A DNA stretch of 50,533 bases from positions 1 through 50,533 of the forward strand of contig CANRXB010000017.1 in assembly GCA_947643715.1 (NCBI GenBank). The letters run 5' to 3'. This document shows positions 14,377 through 24,298 of this stretch, piece by piece. A model generated the notes under the pieces. The model searched no databases and was not told where the DNA came from. It saw only the letters and a program-made list of their open reading frames with translations. The position numbers and the translations under genes were made by a program. The DNA is from an uncultured bacterium. Lineage in GTDB: Bacteria; Bacillota; Clostridia; Oscillospirales; Oscillospiraceae. Each line of letters starts with the position of its first letter. Within the stretch, counting starts at the first letter, position 1.

Positions 14377-17300
14377 TCACATCGTCATGACGAAGTGGAG
14401 GATCACCGCCGCTTCCGCCCGGGTGATGGGCTGCTGGGGGTTCAGCCGGCCGTTGGAGCCGCCGACCGCGCCCAGGTTCACCAGTATGCTCACCGCCTGC
14501 GCGGCATAGCCGGAGACGGACGAGCCGTCGATGAAGCGGGACAAGATCGTGGGAGAGGCCGACCCCATGTTCTTCCCGGCGGCCTTCATGGCGTTGTTGA
14601 TGATGACCATGGCGTCCTGACGGGTCAACTGATCGTAAGGTCTGAAGTTCACCCCGTCTCCATTGACGATCCCCAGCCGTTTGGCGGCGGACAGCTCCGG
14701 GGCGAAGTAGGCGCTGGCGGGCACGTCGGCAAAGCTGTAGCCGCTGCCCCCCGTGAAGCCGAACGCCCGGCACAGCATGAGCACGAAGTCGCACCGCTGG
14801 ATCTTCTGGTCGGGGCCGAAGGTGCTGCTGGTGACGCCGTTGGTCACCCGGTTCTGGTACAGATAGTCCACCGACGCAGCGGCCCAGGCGTGGCGGCCCA
14901 TATCAGTGAAGTATGCCGAGCTGGTGGCGTCCACGATGTTGAGCACGATCCTCGAGGTCACCTGCTTCCCGGTGGTGCTCACCGCGGTGTAGGTGAGGGA
15001 CGTCTCGCCCTGATACCTGCCCCGGGGCAGGAAGCTGAGCTGATCGATGCCCGGCATCCCCGAGACGTAGTACCTGGAGTTCGCGGTCACCTTCGTCCCG
15101 GTGCCGAAGCCGTTATATCCGGTGTACAGGTAGCCGGCCTCGGAGGAGGGCAGGCTGGTGATGACGATATAGGACAGCGGATCGCCCAGCGCGGCGGCAC
15201 AGGAATCCTGCAGCCGGGCCGCGTCCAGCTTGATGGGACCGGCGGTGGTGCCGGAGAAGAAGAGGTCGGTGGCGGTGGGGGAAGTGACCTGTATGACCAC
15301 TTCGCCGTCATAGGTCTCCCCTTCCCGGATGCTGTAGCCGATGTAGGGGATGCGCACGGTCCCGGTGAAGTCCTTCGCGGCGTGGAAGGAGATGTTGCCG
15401 ATCAGCGCGTTGGAATTGGCCCGGGAATAGTTGGTGAAGGTGTTCACCCAGCTATTATAGGTGTTGCTGCTGCGGTAATCGTAGTACAGAGCGCCCTGGC
15501 TCACGTCCGGGAGCGACGTGAAGTGGATATAGTCCAGACTGGTCCCGGTGGAATTGATGCAGGCGCTGTTGAAATCGGTGGTGAGGAACGCCACGCTCTG
15601 CCCGCTGTCCACGCTGTAGCGGATGCCGTGCTCCAGGACCTCCTGGTCCAGACTGACGTATACGGTCCCGGTGAAGGTGGTCCCGCTGATGCCGTAGCCG
15701 GTATAGGGGATCGCCGTCCGGCCCGCGGCGGTGGTGGCGGGGAGGAACGTCACGGCACTGAGGGTGGGCGAGCCGTTGTGATAGTAGCTGGTGGTGGGGC
15801 TCACCGCGCTGTCATAGCTGCCCGCGCCCCGGTAATTGTAGTACAGCGTCCCCGAGCTGGAGGCGGGCAAGGTGAAGCGCACATAGGACAGCCCCTCGCC
15901 GATGACCGCCATGCTGGCCGCGTGGAAATCGCTGGCCTGGAACATCACCGGCGTCTCCGGCTGCGTCTTGTAGCTGATGTCCGCAGGATCGCTGGCCCCG
16001 CCCCGCTTGGTGACGTTGATCGTCACGGTCCCGTAGATGGACACGTTGGAGGTGTCCATGCCCCGGTAGCTGATCTTCACGGTCCCCTCGAACCCCTCGG
16101 CGGGGATGAAGGTCACCCGGTCCAGGCTGGGCGTGCTGGTGCGGCTGTACTGGGTGTTGGGCGTCACCTTCTCCGCGTACTGGCTCGACCCGGTGTAGTT
16201 GTAATAGAGCGTGCCCACCGTGGCCTGGGGAGGCGTGAAGGTGACGTATCTTATGTTGTGCCCCGTCTTGTTGTTGCAGATGACGTTGAAGTCCTCCGCC
16301 TGGAACGACACCGGCGCGCCGCCGTTGGAGGTGTAGGTCACGTCCTCCATAGGCGTCACCTTCACCCGGATCACGCCGGAAAAGCTCTTGCCGTTCTTGG
16401 AATAGCCGGTGTAGCTGATCTCAGCGGTGCCGCTGAAGCTGCCCCTGGGCACGAAGGACACCGCGCTGAGGGAATCCGGGCCGGTACGGCCAGGATAGTA
16501 CCGCTCGGTGACGCCGATGCCCGCACCGGTGTCCGCCTCGGAACGGTGGTTGTTGTACAAGATCCCCTGGGAGGTGGCCACGGACAGGTTGGTGACGTAA
16601 TTCAGTTCTTCCTCGTTCTTCTCCAAGGATATGCGCCGCAGCGCAGCCTCGGTGACGGACAGGTCCAGCGGCGCGCCCGCAGCCGTGCTCAGGCCGTCCA
16701 CCAGGCCGGAGGTGTCCTCCTCTACGGTGACGGTGCACTCGGCGGAATAGTCCCCCCGGGTGAAGCGGATCGTGGCGGTGCCCGGGTTGCGGGCCACCAG
16801 CCTGCCGTTGGCCGCGTCCACCACGTAGGAATCGCTGGACCACCAGTTGGCGCTGAGGTTCTCTTCCTTCTGGGCCGCGCCGAAGGAACGCACCAGGAGC
16901 TGCTCGGTCTGGCCCACCTGCATCGTGAGCTTGCCATCCAGCATATCCAGCACGGAGCTCTCCAGTATCACGCCCGACACCACCACCACGCACATGGCGG
17001 GCTCGGCCTTCCCCGTGCGCACGGTGACCGTGGCCTCGCCCGGCGCCACGATGGTCAGCACCGCCCAGCGGCCGCTGGTATACCGGTCGTCCTTGCGGAC
17101 CGTGATCACCTCGCCGTTGGAGCTCTCGCTCCAGTCCACGTTGCCGAAGGTCACCTGCGCGCCGGCCGGCACCGTGACCACCTCCAGCATCCTGGTGTCG
17201 CCCTCGCCGCCGGTGAGGGTCAGCGTCCTGGTCGCGGTGCTGTAGTCCGGATCGCCGTCCAGATCGAACTCCAGCTTTTCCACGGTCGGGGCGACGGTCA

Positions 17301-18210
17301 CCGTACATACGGCGGACTTGGTCGGGTCGGCTTTGGACGTGACGGTGATCTTCGTATCGCCCACGGCGACGGCAGTGATCGTGCCGTTCTGGTCCACCGA
17401 AGCGATGCGGTTGTTCTCACTGGCCCAGGTCACGCTCTTGTCGGAGGCGTTCTCGGGCATGACCGTGGCCGTCAGGGCCTTGGTGTCCCCCGGGCCGAGC
17501 GTCACGGCCGTCTCGCTCAGCTTGACCTCGGTGACGGCCACCACAGCAGGATCGGGCACCGTCACCCTGCACACGGCGGACTTGCTCGGGTCGGCCTTGG
17601 AGCGCACGGTGATCGTGGCGATGCCCGGGGCCTTGGCCGTCACCGTGAAGCGTCCGGCGCTCCCGGGCACCTTCTCCACGGCGATCACGTCCTGGCCCCG
17701 CACGAAAGCCACCTCGGGATCCTGCACGTCGTTGTTGGTGGAGGTCCCGCCGCGCACGAACACGACGGCGGTCAGCACCTCCGCGCCCCCCGCCGCCAAG
17801 GTCAGCTCGGTGGCCTGGGCGTTGTTGGACGTCCTGAGCTGGACCTCGGTGACGGCGTCCGGATCGCTGACGGTCACCACACAGGAGGCAGAGACCTTCT
17901 CGTCAACGTCCAGGTAAGCGGTGATGGAGGCGCTCCCCAAGCCCACGGCCTTGACCACGCCCTTATCGACGGTGGCGACCGTTTCATCGCTGCTCTTCCA
18001 CAGCACGGTCCCGGCCGTGCCTTCGGGCAGGAGCTTGGCGGTGAGGGGCTGGGAGGTATCGCCCTTGTACATGGCCAGCGACGTCTGGCTGAGCTGGATG
18101 GTGGGCTTGGTCTCATCGGGCGCGGCCAGCGCAGGGACGGCGGACACGGACAGCGTCAGGGCCAGGGCCAGGACCAGCGCGCCCAAGCGGCGCAAAAAGT
18201 TATGTTTCAT
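14377..18210 (-). CDS. Large SLH-domain surface protein with Big-2 domains and a novel tandem repeat
   Basis: A 1277-residue secreted protein. Residues 1-30 are a signal peptide ending ALA. About 31-500 hold several Ig-like Big-2 units (for example the pattern VTEVKLSETAVTLGPGDTK and WASENNRIASVDQNG). About 510-1090 consist of five diverged copies of a ~110-residue unit with a central LYYNY-like motif and an FxGTVxIxYxGY-like end. The last ~180 residues are three SLH domains, beginning YFTDMGRHAWAAASVDYL, which tether proteins to secondary cell-wall polymer. ATG at 18210 has AAAGGAG upstream. It likely forms part of the surface layer or an adhesin; the ligand is unknown. Confidence 0.9.
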   Translation of the reverse strand: MKHNFLRRLGALVLALALTLSVSAVPALAAPDETKPTIQLSQTSLAMYKGDTSQPLTAKLLPEGTAGTVLWKSSDETVATVDKGVVKAVGLGSASITAYLDVDEKVSASCVVTVSDPDAVTEVQLRTSNNAQATELTLAAGGAEVLTAVVFVRGGTSTNNDVQDPEVAFVRGQDVIAVEKVPGSAGRFTVTAKAPGIATITVRSKADPSKSAVCRVTVPDPAVVAVTEVKLSETAVTLGPGDTKALTATVMPENASDKSVTWASENNRIASVDQNGTITAVAVGDTKITVTSKADPTKSAVCTVTVAPTVEKLEFDLDGDPDYSTATRTLTLTGGEGDTRMLEVVTVPAGAQVTFGNVDWSESSNGEVITVRKDDRYTSGRWAVLTIVAPGEATVTVRTGKAEPAMCVVVVSGVILESSVLDMLDGKLTMQVGQTEQLLVRSFGAAQKEENLSANWWSSDSYVVDAANGRLVARNPGTATIRFTRGDYSAECTVTVEEDTSGLVDGLSTAAGAPLDLSVTEAALRRISLEKNEEELNYVTNLSVATSQGILYNNHRSEADTGAGIGVTERYYPGRTGPDSLSAVSFVPRGSFSGTAEISYTGYSKNGKSFSGVIRVKVTPMEDVTYTSNGGAPVSFQAEDFNVICNNKTGHNIRYVTFTPPQATVGTLYYNYTGSSQYAEKVTPNTQYSRTSTPSLDRVTFIPAEGFEGTVKISYRGMDTSNVSIYGTVTINVTKRGGASDPADISYKTQPETPVMFQASDFHAASMAVIGEGLSYVRFTLPASSSGTLYYNYRGAGSYDSAVSPTTSYYHNGSPTLSAVTFLPATTAAGRTAIPYTGYGISGTTFTGTVYVSLDQEVLEHGIRYSVDSGQSVAFLTTDFNSACINSTGTSLDYIHFTSLPDVSQGALYYDYRSSNTYNSWVNTFTNYSRANSNALIGNISFHAAKDFTGTVRIPYIGYSIREGETYDGEVVIQVTSPTATDLFFSGTTAGPIKLDAARLQDSCAAALGDPLSYIVITSLPSSEAGYLYTGYNGFGTGTKVTANSRYYVSGMPGIDQLSFLPRGRYQGETSLTYTAVSTTGKQVTSRIVLNIVDATSSAYFTDMGRHAWAAASVDYLYQNRVTNGVTSSTFGPDQKIQRCDFVLMLCRAFGFTGGSGYSFADVPASAYFAPELSAAKRLGIVNGDGVNFRPYDQLTRQDAMVIINNAMKAAGKNMGSASPTILSRFIDGSSVSGYAAQAVSILVNLGAVGGSNGRLNPQQPITRAEAAVILHFVMTM

Positions 18211-18240
18211 ATTCTGAGCTCCTTTGCGCGGTTCGAGTTT

Positions 18241-18275
18241 GAAAAGCGGGAGCGGGCGGGGATCCGCCCGCTCCC
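18241..18275 (-). terminator. Terminator between the two SLH genes
   Basis: A perfect 12-bp stem GGGAGCGGGCGG/CCGCCCGCTCCC with a four-base loop, followed on the minus strand by GCTTTTC. It lies in the 83-base gap between the SLH genes, where no promoter for the downstream gene was found, so partial readthrough may set their expression ratio. Confidence 0.75.
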
Positions 18276-18293
18276 GGGGTCAAGGTGTGTGCA

Positions 18294-21200
18294 TCAGCCC
18301 AACCGATCGTCCCACTCCCTGGCGATGAAAGTGATCTGAGGCTCGTAGTACGCCTCAGCGTTGGGGATGCTCATGTCGGCGGTGTTGACCATCTTGACGC
18401 TGACCGAAAGGGGGCGGCTGTTGCGGTTGCCCGCCCAGTCCACGATGGTGCCCTTGTTGTTGAAGGAGATCGTGGCCTCGGTGGTGGTCAGATTGGAGAT
18501 CAACAGCGTGATGGATCGGATGGGAGCGTCCTTCACACCTTCATCATGAGTAGTAGCTCCTTGGACGGTAAGAGTCTGTCCCCTGGACGAAACCGTCGAC
18601 GCTAACGCGTAATATTGGTTTAAATCTTTGCCTGGGTTGTCGGGATCGGGCTTGGGCTTTTCTTCAGGATTAGGCTCCCCTTTGTGTATGCCCACACCAC
18701 AGTTATCGATCGGGTAATAATTGTTGCTCATGTCGTTCTCCAGGCGGAAGTACAGCGGCTCGCTGAACTCCAGCGTCAGCGTAGTGGACTGGGTGTCAGA
18801 GCCAGGCTTGCCCCACAGATCGCCGAAATAGGCGTTGACGATCTTGGGCGGCGTGTTGTCCTGTATGGTCACAGGGTAATAGGCCCGGAAGGAATCTCCG
18901 GAGCCCCGGCCTCCTCTGGCCACCGCCACGAAGGTGTAGCGCCCGCCCGGGTCGTCCGGCGACATGTAGGGGCCGCAGTCGAACTGGTTGCTCGTGGGGA
19001 TCGTAGCCGCATCGGTGGTATCGACGATCCCCCGGCTGGACACCCACTTGATGGAGTTGCCGTCCACGCTCTGGCCGCGGATCAAGGAGGCATAGTCGTT
19101 CTTGGTCTTGTCGTTGGCGAAGATGTCGAACACGCTGCCGATGTACCTGCCTCCGTCGTAGCAGGGGCTGGCCATGGCGTCCAAGACGGTCATGTTGCCC
19201 TTATCCACCCCGGTGGGCAAAGTATAGGTATAGTTGTTGGAATTGGTGTTCCAATCCGGCTTCGCGATGCCTGTCTCAGTGCCGTCAGTTGCAAACTTCA
19301 CGTTCCGGAAGGGATCGCCCTCCCGTCCGCTCACCGCCAGGAAGAAGTTCATGGTGGCGGACCGGTCCGACTCCGCATTGATCACGGTGCTGTTCGCGCT
19401 CAGGTTGAGCAGGGGGCGGGCGGCCTGATCGGTGGTGAAGCGGTAGCACTGGGCAAACTCCGCATACACGGCGGACACGCCGCGGGTGAGCAGGCAGACG
19501 AAGTACACCGTGTTGGGGGTGAGGGCATAGCCTGCCGCCTCGTTCAGCGGGATGGTCAGCGTGGTATAGGACGGGACCTCCTCCGTGCTCTTCTTATGCA
19601 CGCCGGGGAACACCCTGGTGTTGGTGAAGGAGGTCTGCTCAGGCTGGCTGACGTATAGGGTCTTGGTCCGGTCGTCGGTGTCGGACAGCCCATCCCGATC
19701 CGGGTCGCCTATCATCAGCGGGACGTGGGCCAGCGGCGGGGACTGCATACCGGCCGTGATCCCAGCAGAGGGCGGGGACATGCTCTGCGCTGTCACGCCC
19801 AGGGTCGGGTTATAGGACGTGACCGTGCTGACCAGATACTCATACAACTCGCGGGTGGTGTTGTCCAGGTGCATGTTGCCCATGTACAGGTTGCTCAGCG
19901 GGAACACCAGGTAGTACACCCGGCCGGGGCGGTCCAACATGAGGCTGATCTCGGCGCTGGTGTCGTCCACGGAGATGCTGGGGACGCCCTCGATCTTGGG
20001 GGGCTTGCTGTCGGTGAACGGATAGGGGATGATGAAGGGGTCCGGGCTGCCGATGGAGGCCACGCCCTGCTTCAACGCCTCGTCATAGGCGCCGGAAAGG
20101 CTCTGGGTGGACAGCATCCGGCGCAGCTGGTCCTGGGTCCCGGCCACGATGGATACCCGCACCGACACCGTCTGGTTCCAGGCGGTGTAGTCCTCGCTGT
20201 CCTCCAGCTTATCCACGTGGATGGCGTACTCCTTGGGCTTCATGTCCTTGAGCCGCTGGTAGGTCGGGGTCTGCTGGAGCGTGGGGAAATACTTGGCCAA
20301 GCTGTGGAAGGTGAAGCCGTCCCTGGGATCCACCGGGATGTTGGTCTTGCCCTCGTTCACCCATACGGCGCCCGGCAAAGGATTGCCGTCCGCGTCGATG
20401 TCCCTGGAATAGAGCGTGAACGTGACGGTGGCGTCGGTCCAGATCAACATGTCCCAATACATGTTCTCGGCCACGCGGTCGGTGCCCTGGGGCTGGGCCT
20501 TGAAATGGTAATCGATGCGGCTCGGGTCGTTGTCCGAACCGGGGTTCGCCGTCCCCACCATCTGCTCGTCTCCGATGCTCAGCAGCACCTTGGCGAACGC
20601 GACGGTGAAGGCGGGGGGCTCCGTGGGATCGGGATCGATGAGGTTGGCCTGCTCGGCGTTGTCTCGGATGCCGTTGAGCAGGAAGTGATAAGTGGAACCG
20701 CTGTTCAGCCGCAGGGCGTTCTTGTCAGGGTCGGTCTTGTTGGTGGGGAAGGTGAGCACCATCGTGCCGTTCCTCATCTCCACTACGGCGTTGCAGTAGT
20801 TGATGACCCACTCGTCCAGGCCGTCTCCGTAGACGATCTGATCGTTGACGACCTGACAGCTATCGCAGTACTCCACCTCGTTGCGGCTGTCGCCCACCAC
20901 GCCGTAATACAGCTTGATGTGGTCGTGCAGGGCCCGGGCCAGGATGTTCTTGGCGTTCACCTGGCTGATGGGGTCTTTCGCGGTGCGCACGTTGTTGTAC
21001 AGCGTCAGGAAGCTCACGCCGCTGGTGCCGCCCCGGACGCCCTCGGAGAACACCAGACTGATGTCGGTGTCCACCAGGGGCTGCTCCTTGTTGTCCTCGT
21101 TGTATGCGGAGAACTCCTGGCGCAGCAGGGTGGGCGGTTCGGTGTCCTTGGTGCGCACGGTGATCTTCTCCACCTTGGAGTAGTTCCCCGCGGCGTCCTT

Positions 21201-23597
21201 GGCCACCAGATACATCTTATAGGAGGAGGTACTGGTCACCTTGGTGTCCAGGGGCCGGGTCTCGGCCATCGTGACCTGGGTCTCTTTGAAGCCCGTGGTC
21301 ACAGGCTTGCGGCCGTTCTTGATGGAGTTGCCGCCGCCGGCCTCGATCTTGATCTGGAGCTTGCGGTCGGTGGGATCGGGCACCTCGTTGGGGTCGTAGT
21401 TGCCATTCTCGCCCACGGTGCTGCCTTCAAAGACGGACTCGTACTCGCTGCCCTCGGGGACGATGGCCCAGAAGAGGGTGGCCGACTCGTTCAGCGTGAA
21501 GGTGAGCTCGATCCCGGTGGCGTCGGAGTTGGTCTGGTCCCTGGTGACGATCACCGGCGGCTGCTCGTCGGGGGTGGTGAAGTTGAGGGAGTAGACCTGG
21601 GAGCTCTTGGCCCCGTCGTAATCGGTGAGCCACAGATAGATGGTGTAACGGGTCAGCTCGGTGAGGGGGGTGGAATTGACGTTGATGGCCTGGGTGACGT
21701 TCTTCACCGCGTCCACCACACCGTAGCCCAGGTTGCCCCGGATGGCGTTGGCCTTGAACTCCTGAGGAGTGGGGGCGGTGCTGCCGGCGGGCAGCAGAGC
21801 GTAGTAGAGCTGGCAGCTCTTGTTGGTCATCCCGGTCACCTGGACGTTCTTGGTGGTGTTCATGGTGATGACGGGATAGCCGGAATTGAACGCGGGGACA
21901 GTGCCGTCGGGGGTCGTGAAGGCAGTGACCTTCACAGGGCTGCGGTTGCCCCGGCCGTCCACCAGGATGGCGGTGACATAGTAGGAGCCGTCCTGGGTGA
22001 GCCCGGTGAGGGAAGCGGTGTACTCCGTCTTGGACTTTTCGGCGGTGACGGTGCCGGACTTGACGATGTTCCCGCCATAGGAGGGCGGAGTGATGAGGTC
22101 CTCCTCGCTGACCGAGCCGTCGGACACGGCGGAGACGGCCCAGTAGACGGTGCCCGCCTTGTTGGTGCTGAACACCAGGTCGGCGGAATTGGGGGCGACG
22201 TTCTTCACCTTGGGGTAGCCCGCCTCCAGCCTGGGATCGGCGGAGGACTCGGCGGCCTGGGAGCTATTCATGGTGGAGCCGTTGATGTCGGCGCTGACGC
22301 CCGGACGGATGGTGATGTTGTCGGGCAGCATCTCCACGGTGGAGCCGTCGGAGCCCACGTTCAGGTCCTTGATGTCGCCCTCGCCCTCCACCTTGGTGCC
22401 CACGTCCAGATCCAACTCGTCCACCCGGGTGCCGCCCTCGATGAGGACGGTGGAGTCCTTGGCGTACTCGTCGATGGTGATCTTATCGACGGAGCCCTGG
22501 ACCACCTGGAGGTCGGATTTCGGCGTGAGGTCCAGCACTTCCTTGATGTTGCCCGCGAGCTGGAGCTTGGTGCCCGGCTCGCCGTCGAGCTGGATGAAGC
22601 TCAGCCCGTAGCCGGGCAGGGTGGAATCGTCCACATAGGCGTTGGTGCGCACGGTGGTGGTGGGGATGTCCGTGTTGCCCTCCGCCCGGATGGTGACGAA
22701 CTGCTGGCTGATGCTGTCCACGGTCATCGCGTCGGCCGTGACGTTGCGCAGGATGACGCTGCTCTGGCTGGAGTTGCTCTCGCCCGCGCCGCTGACGATG
22801 ATCTCGCCCAGCACGTTCACGTTCTCCAGCAGCACGTCGCCCAGGTCGATACCGCCCGTGAGGTAGAGGTTCCCGGCGATGGTGCCGTCCCGCAGGGACA
22901 CGCCGGCCGTGTTCACGGTCACATTGCCGTACACGTTGCCCAGCACGTGGTTGCCCTTGGTGTTGATGGGGGTGCCGATGGCCCGCACCAGCATGGCCGC
23001 CACCTCGCCCCGGGTGATGTCGCTCTGAGGGCGGAAGGAACCGTCGTCATAACCGTTGATCACGCCGTTGGACGCTGCGGCGCCCACCAGCCCCCGGCTC
23101 CACTCGCTCAGGGCGCGGGTGTCGGAAAAGCCCAGGGTCTCGCCCACGGTGGGCTGGAGCATCATGTTCCGGGCCAGCAGCACCGCCGCCTGCTCCCGGG
23201 TGAGGGAGGAGTTGGGGGACGCTTTGGTGGGGGACGTGCCCTTGAAATAGCCCATGTTGTAAGCGATGTCCACGTCCTGGGCGTACCACGCGCTGGAGGG
23301 CACGTCCGTGAACGGGTGGCCCGCCAGCCTGGTATAGCCATAGGCGCGGTTCATCATGGCGACGAACTCGGCGCGGGTGATGGCCCGGTCGGGGGCCAGG
23401 CCGCCGCTGACGTCGCCGCGCATGACGCCCCAGTCCACCAGGGTCTGCATATAAGGCATGGCCCAGCTCTGGTCGTCGGCCAGGGCCGGGAGGACCCCTG
23501 TGGGCAGCAGGCCCAGCAACAGCGCCAGGGACAGGATAGAGGCCAGTCCCCGGCGCAGCCGGTACCAGATGGTCGGGTTGGATCGACGATTGCTCAT
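18294..23597 (-). CDS. Giant SLH-domain surface protein (1767 residues)
   Basis: A secreted protein with a signal peptide of about 40 residues ending LPALA. Three N-terminal SLH domains lie at about 42-90, 93-150 and 155-208 (HPFTDVPSSAWYAQDVDIAYNM; INGYDDGSFRPQSDITRGE). A repetitive beta-rich stretch at about 210-440 (GNVYGNVTVNTAGVSLRDG, NVNVLGEIIVSGAG) looks like a parallel beta-helix, and several Fn3/Ig-like modules follow up to the C-terminus. The SLH block is at the opposite end from that of the next gene. It probably anchors to the wall and projects outward. ATG at 23597 has AAAGGAA 12 bases upstream. The 90-base gap before it contains a GGGGGCTGCCCCC hairpin and no clear promoter. Confidence 0.9.
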   Translation of the reverse strand: MSNRRSNPTIWYRLRRGLASILSLALLLGLLPTGVLPALADDQSWAMPYMQTLVDWGVMRGDVSGGLAPDRAITRAEFVAMMNRAYGYTRLAGHPFTDVPSSAWYAQDVDIAYNMGYFKGTSPTKASPNSSLTREQAAVLLARNMMLQPTVGETLGFSDTRALSEWSRGLVGAAASNGVINGYDDGSFRPQSDITRGEVAAMLVRAIGTPINTKGNHVLGNVYGNVTVNTAGVSLRDGTIAGNLYLTGGIDLGDVLLENVNVLGEIIVSGAGESNSSQSSVILRNVTADAMTVDSISQQFVTIRAEGNTDIPTTTVRTNAYVDDSTLPGYGLSFIQLDGEPGTKLQLAGNIKEVLDLTPKSDLQVVQGSVDKITIDEYAKDSTVLIEGGTRVDELDLDVGTKVEGEGDIKDLNVGSDGSTVEMLPDNITIRPGVSADINGSTMNSSQAAESSADPRLEAGYPKVKNVAPNSADLVFSTNKAGTVYWAVSAVSDGSVSEEDLITPPSYGGNIVKSGTVTAEKSKTEYTASLTGLTQDGSYYVTAILVDGRGNRSPVKVTAFTTPDGTVPAFNSGYPVITMNTTKNVQVTGMTNKSCQLYYALLPAGSTAPTPQEFKANAIRGNLGYGVVDAVKNVTQAINVNSTPLTELTRYTIYLWLTDYDGAKSSQVYSLNFTTPDEQPPVIVTRDQTNSDATGIELTFTLNESATLFWAIVPEGSEYESVFEGSTVGENGNYDPNEVPDPTDRKLQIKIEAGGGNSIKNGRKPVTTGFKETQVTMAETRPLDTKVTSTSSYKMYLVAKDAAGNYSKVEKITVRTKDTEPPTLLRQEFSAYNEDNKEQPLVDTDISLVFSEGVRGGTSGVSFLTLYNNVRTAKDPISQVNAKNILARALHDHIKLYYGVVGDSRNEVEYCDSCQVVNDQIVYGDGLDEWVINYCNAVVEMRNGTMVLTFPTNKTDPDKNALRLNSGSTYHFLLNGIRDNAEQANLIDPDPTEPPAFTVAFAKVLLSIGDEQMVGTANPGSDNDPSRIDYHFKAQPQGTDRVAENMYWDMLIWTDATVTFTLYSRDIDADGNPLPGAVWVNEGKTNIPVDPRDGFTFHSLAKYFPTLQQTPTYQRLKDMKPKEYAIHVDKLEDSEDYTAWNQTVSVRVSIVAGTQDQLRRMLSTQSLSGAYDEALKQGVASIGSPDPFIIPYPFTDSKPPKIEGVPSISVDDTSAEISLMLDRPGRVYYLVFPLSNLYMGNMHLDNTTRELYEYLVSTVTSYNPTLGVTAQSMSPPSAGITAGMQSPPLAHVPLMIGDPDRDGLSDTDDRTKTLYVSQPEQTSFTNTRVFPGVHKKSTEEVPSYTTLTIPLNEAAGYALTPNTVYFVCLLTRGVSAVYAEFAQCYRFTTDQAARPLLNLSANSTVINAESDRSATMNFFLAVSGREGDPFRNVKFATDGTETGIAKPDWNTNSNNYTYTLPTGVDKGNMTVLDAMASPCYDGGRYIGSVFDIFANDKTKNDYASLIRGQSVDGNSIKWVSSRGIVDTTDAATIPTSNQFDCGPYMSPDDPGGRYTFVAVARGGRGSGDSFRAYYPVTIQDNTPPKIVNAYFGDLWGKPGSDTQSTTLTLEFSEPLYFRLENDMSNNYYPIDNCGVGIHKGEPNPEEKPKPDPDNPGKDLNQYYALASTVSSRGQTLTVQGATTHDEGVKDAPIRSITLLISNLTTTEATISFNNKGTIVDWAGNRNSRPLSVSVKMVNTADMSIPNAEAYYEPQITFIAREWDDRLG

Positions 23598-23687
23598 GTG
23601 TGTGACCGTTCCTTTCCGGCGCGTGCGGGGGCAGCCCCCGGTCCGCGCCTGTCCGTTTCTGCTTGCACTTGTCTTGGGATATATGAA

Positions 23688-24296
23688 CTAAGCGTTGCGC
23701 TCAGCACGCTTCGGCCGTCCCCGGAGCTGGAGGTTGAACACGGCCTCCCGCAGCAGGGTCTCCTCGTCGTTGCACATGCCCACGAACTTGGTGGCGTACA
23801 GGATGTCCGTGCGCTCGGCGGCGCGTGTGCGCAGCACCTCGCACTGGAGTACCAGCGGCTGGCTGGTGACGGGGACGACGATCTCCACGCGCTCCCCCAC
23901 CTTGAGGCTCTGGTCGGTGAAGAACGCGATGCCGCCGCAGCTCAGGTCGTTGGATTCGATCCACCGCCGGCCGCGCCAATTGCCCGTCACGGGGTAGATC
24001 AGGCCCTTGAACTGGACCGCCACGCGCAGGTTCTTGCGCATGTCCCCGGCGCCGGGGGGCAGCTTGGTGACCTCGAGCTGGATCATGTCGTTCCGGCTGC
24101 GCACGATGACCCCCTCGTAAGAGGGCCACGCGTCCATGATGGACAACAGCTTCAGCTTCTTGTGTTCCAAGATCTCGTCGATCTTGCCGTCCTCCACCTC
24201 GATCTGCCAATATTGGCCGGCGGGCGCGCCCACGATCCGGCCCCGGGCGATGGCCTCGCCCTTGCTGTCCAGCAGCAGGTATATGGTCTGCTCCAT
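23688..24296 (-). CDS. PilZ domain c-di-GMP effector
   Basis: About 202 residues with an N-terminal YcgR-like domain and a C-terminal PilZ domain. R87 and R91 in MRKNLR (RxxxR) and D117-x-S119-x-x-G122 in NDLSCGG provide a full c-di-GMP binding set. ATG at 24296 is preferred, with AGGAGG upstream, over GTG at 24302, which would overlap the FlhB-like stop. It sits between an FlhB-like gene and a giant SLH gene, suggesting that c-di-GMP is read at the junction of flagellar export and surface-protein production. Confidence 0.9.
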   Translation of the reverse strand: MEQTIYLLLDSKGEAIARGRIVGAPAGQYWQIEVEDGKIDEILEHKKLKLLSIMDAWPSYEGVIVRSRNDMIQLEVTKLPPGAGDMRKNLRVAVQFKGLIYPVTGNWRGRRWIESNDLSCGGIAFFTDQSLKVGERVEIVVPVTSQPLVLQCEVLRTRAAERTDILYATKFVGMCNDEETLLREAVFNLQLRGRPKRAERNA

Positions 24297-24298
24297 CC

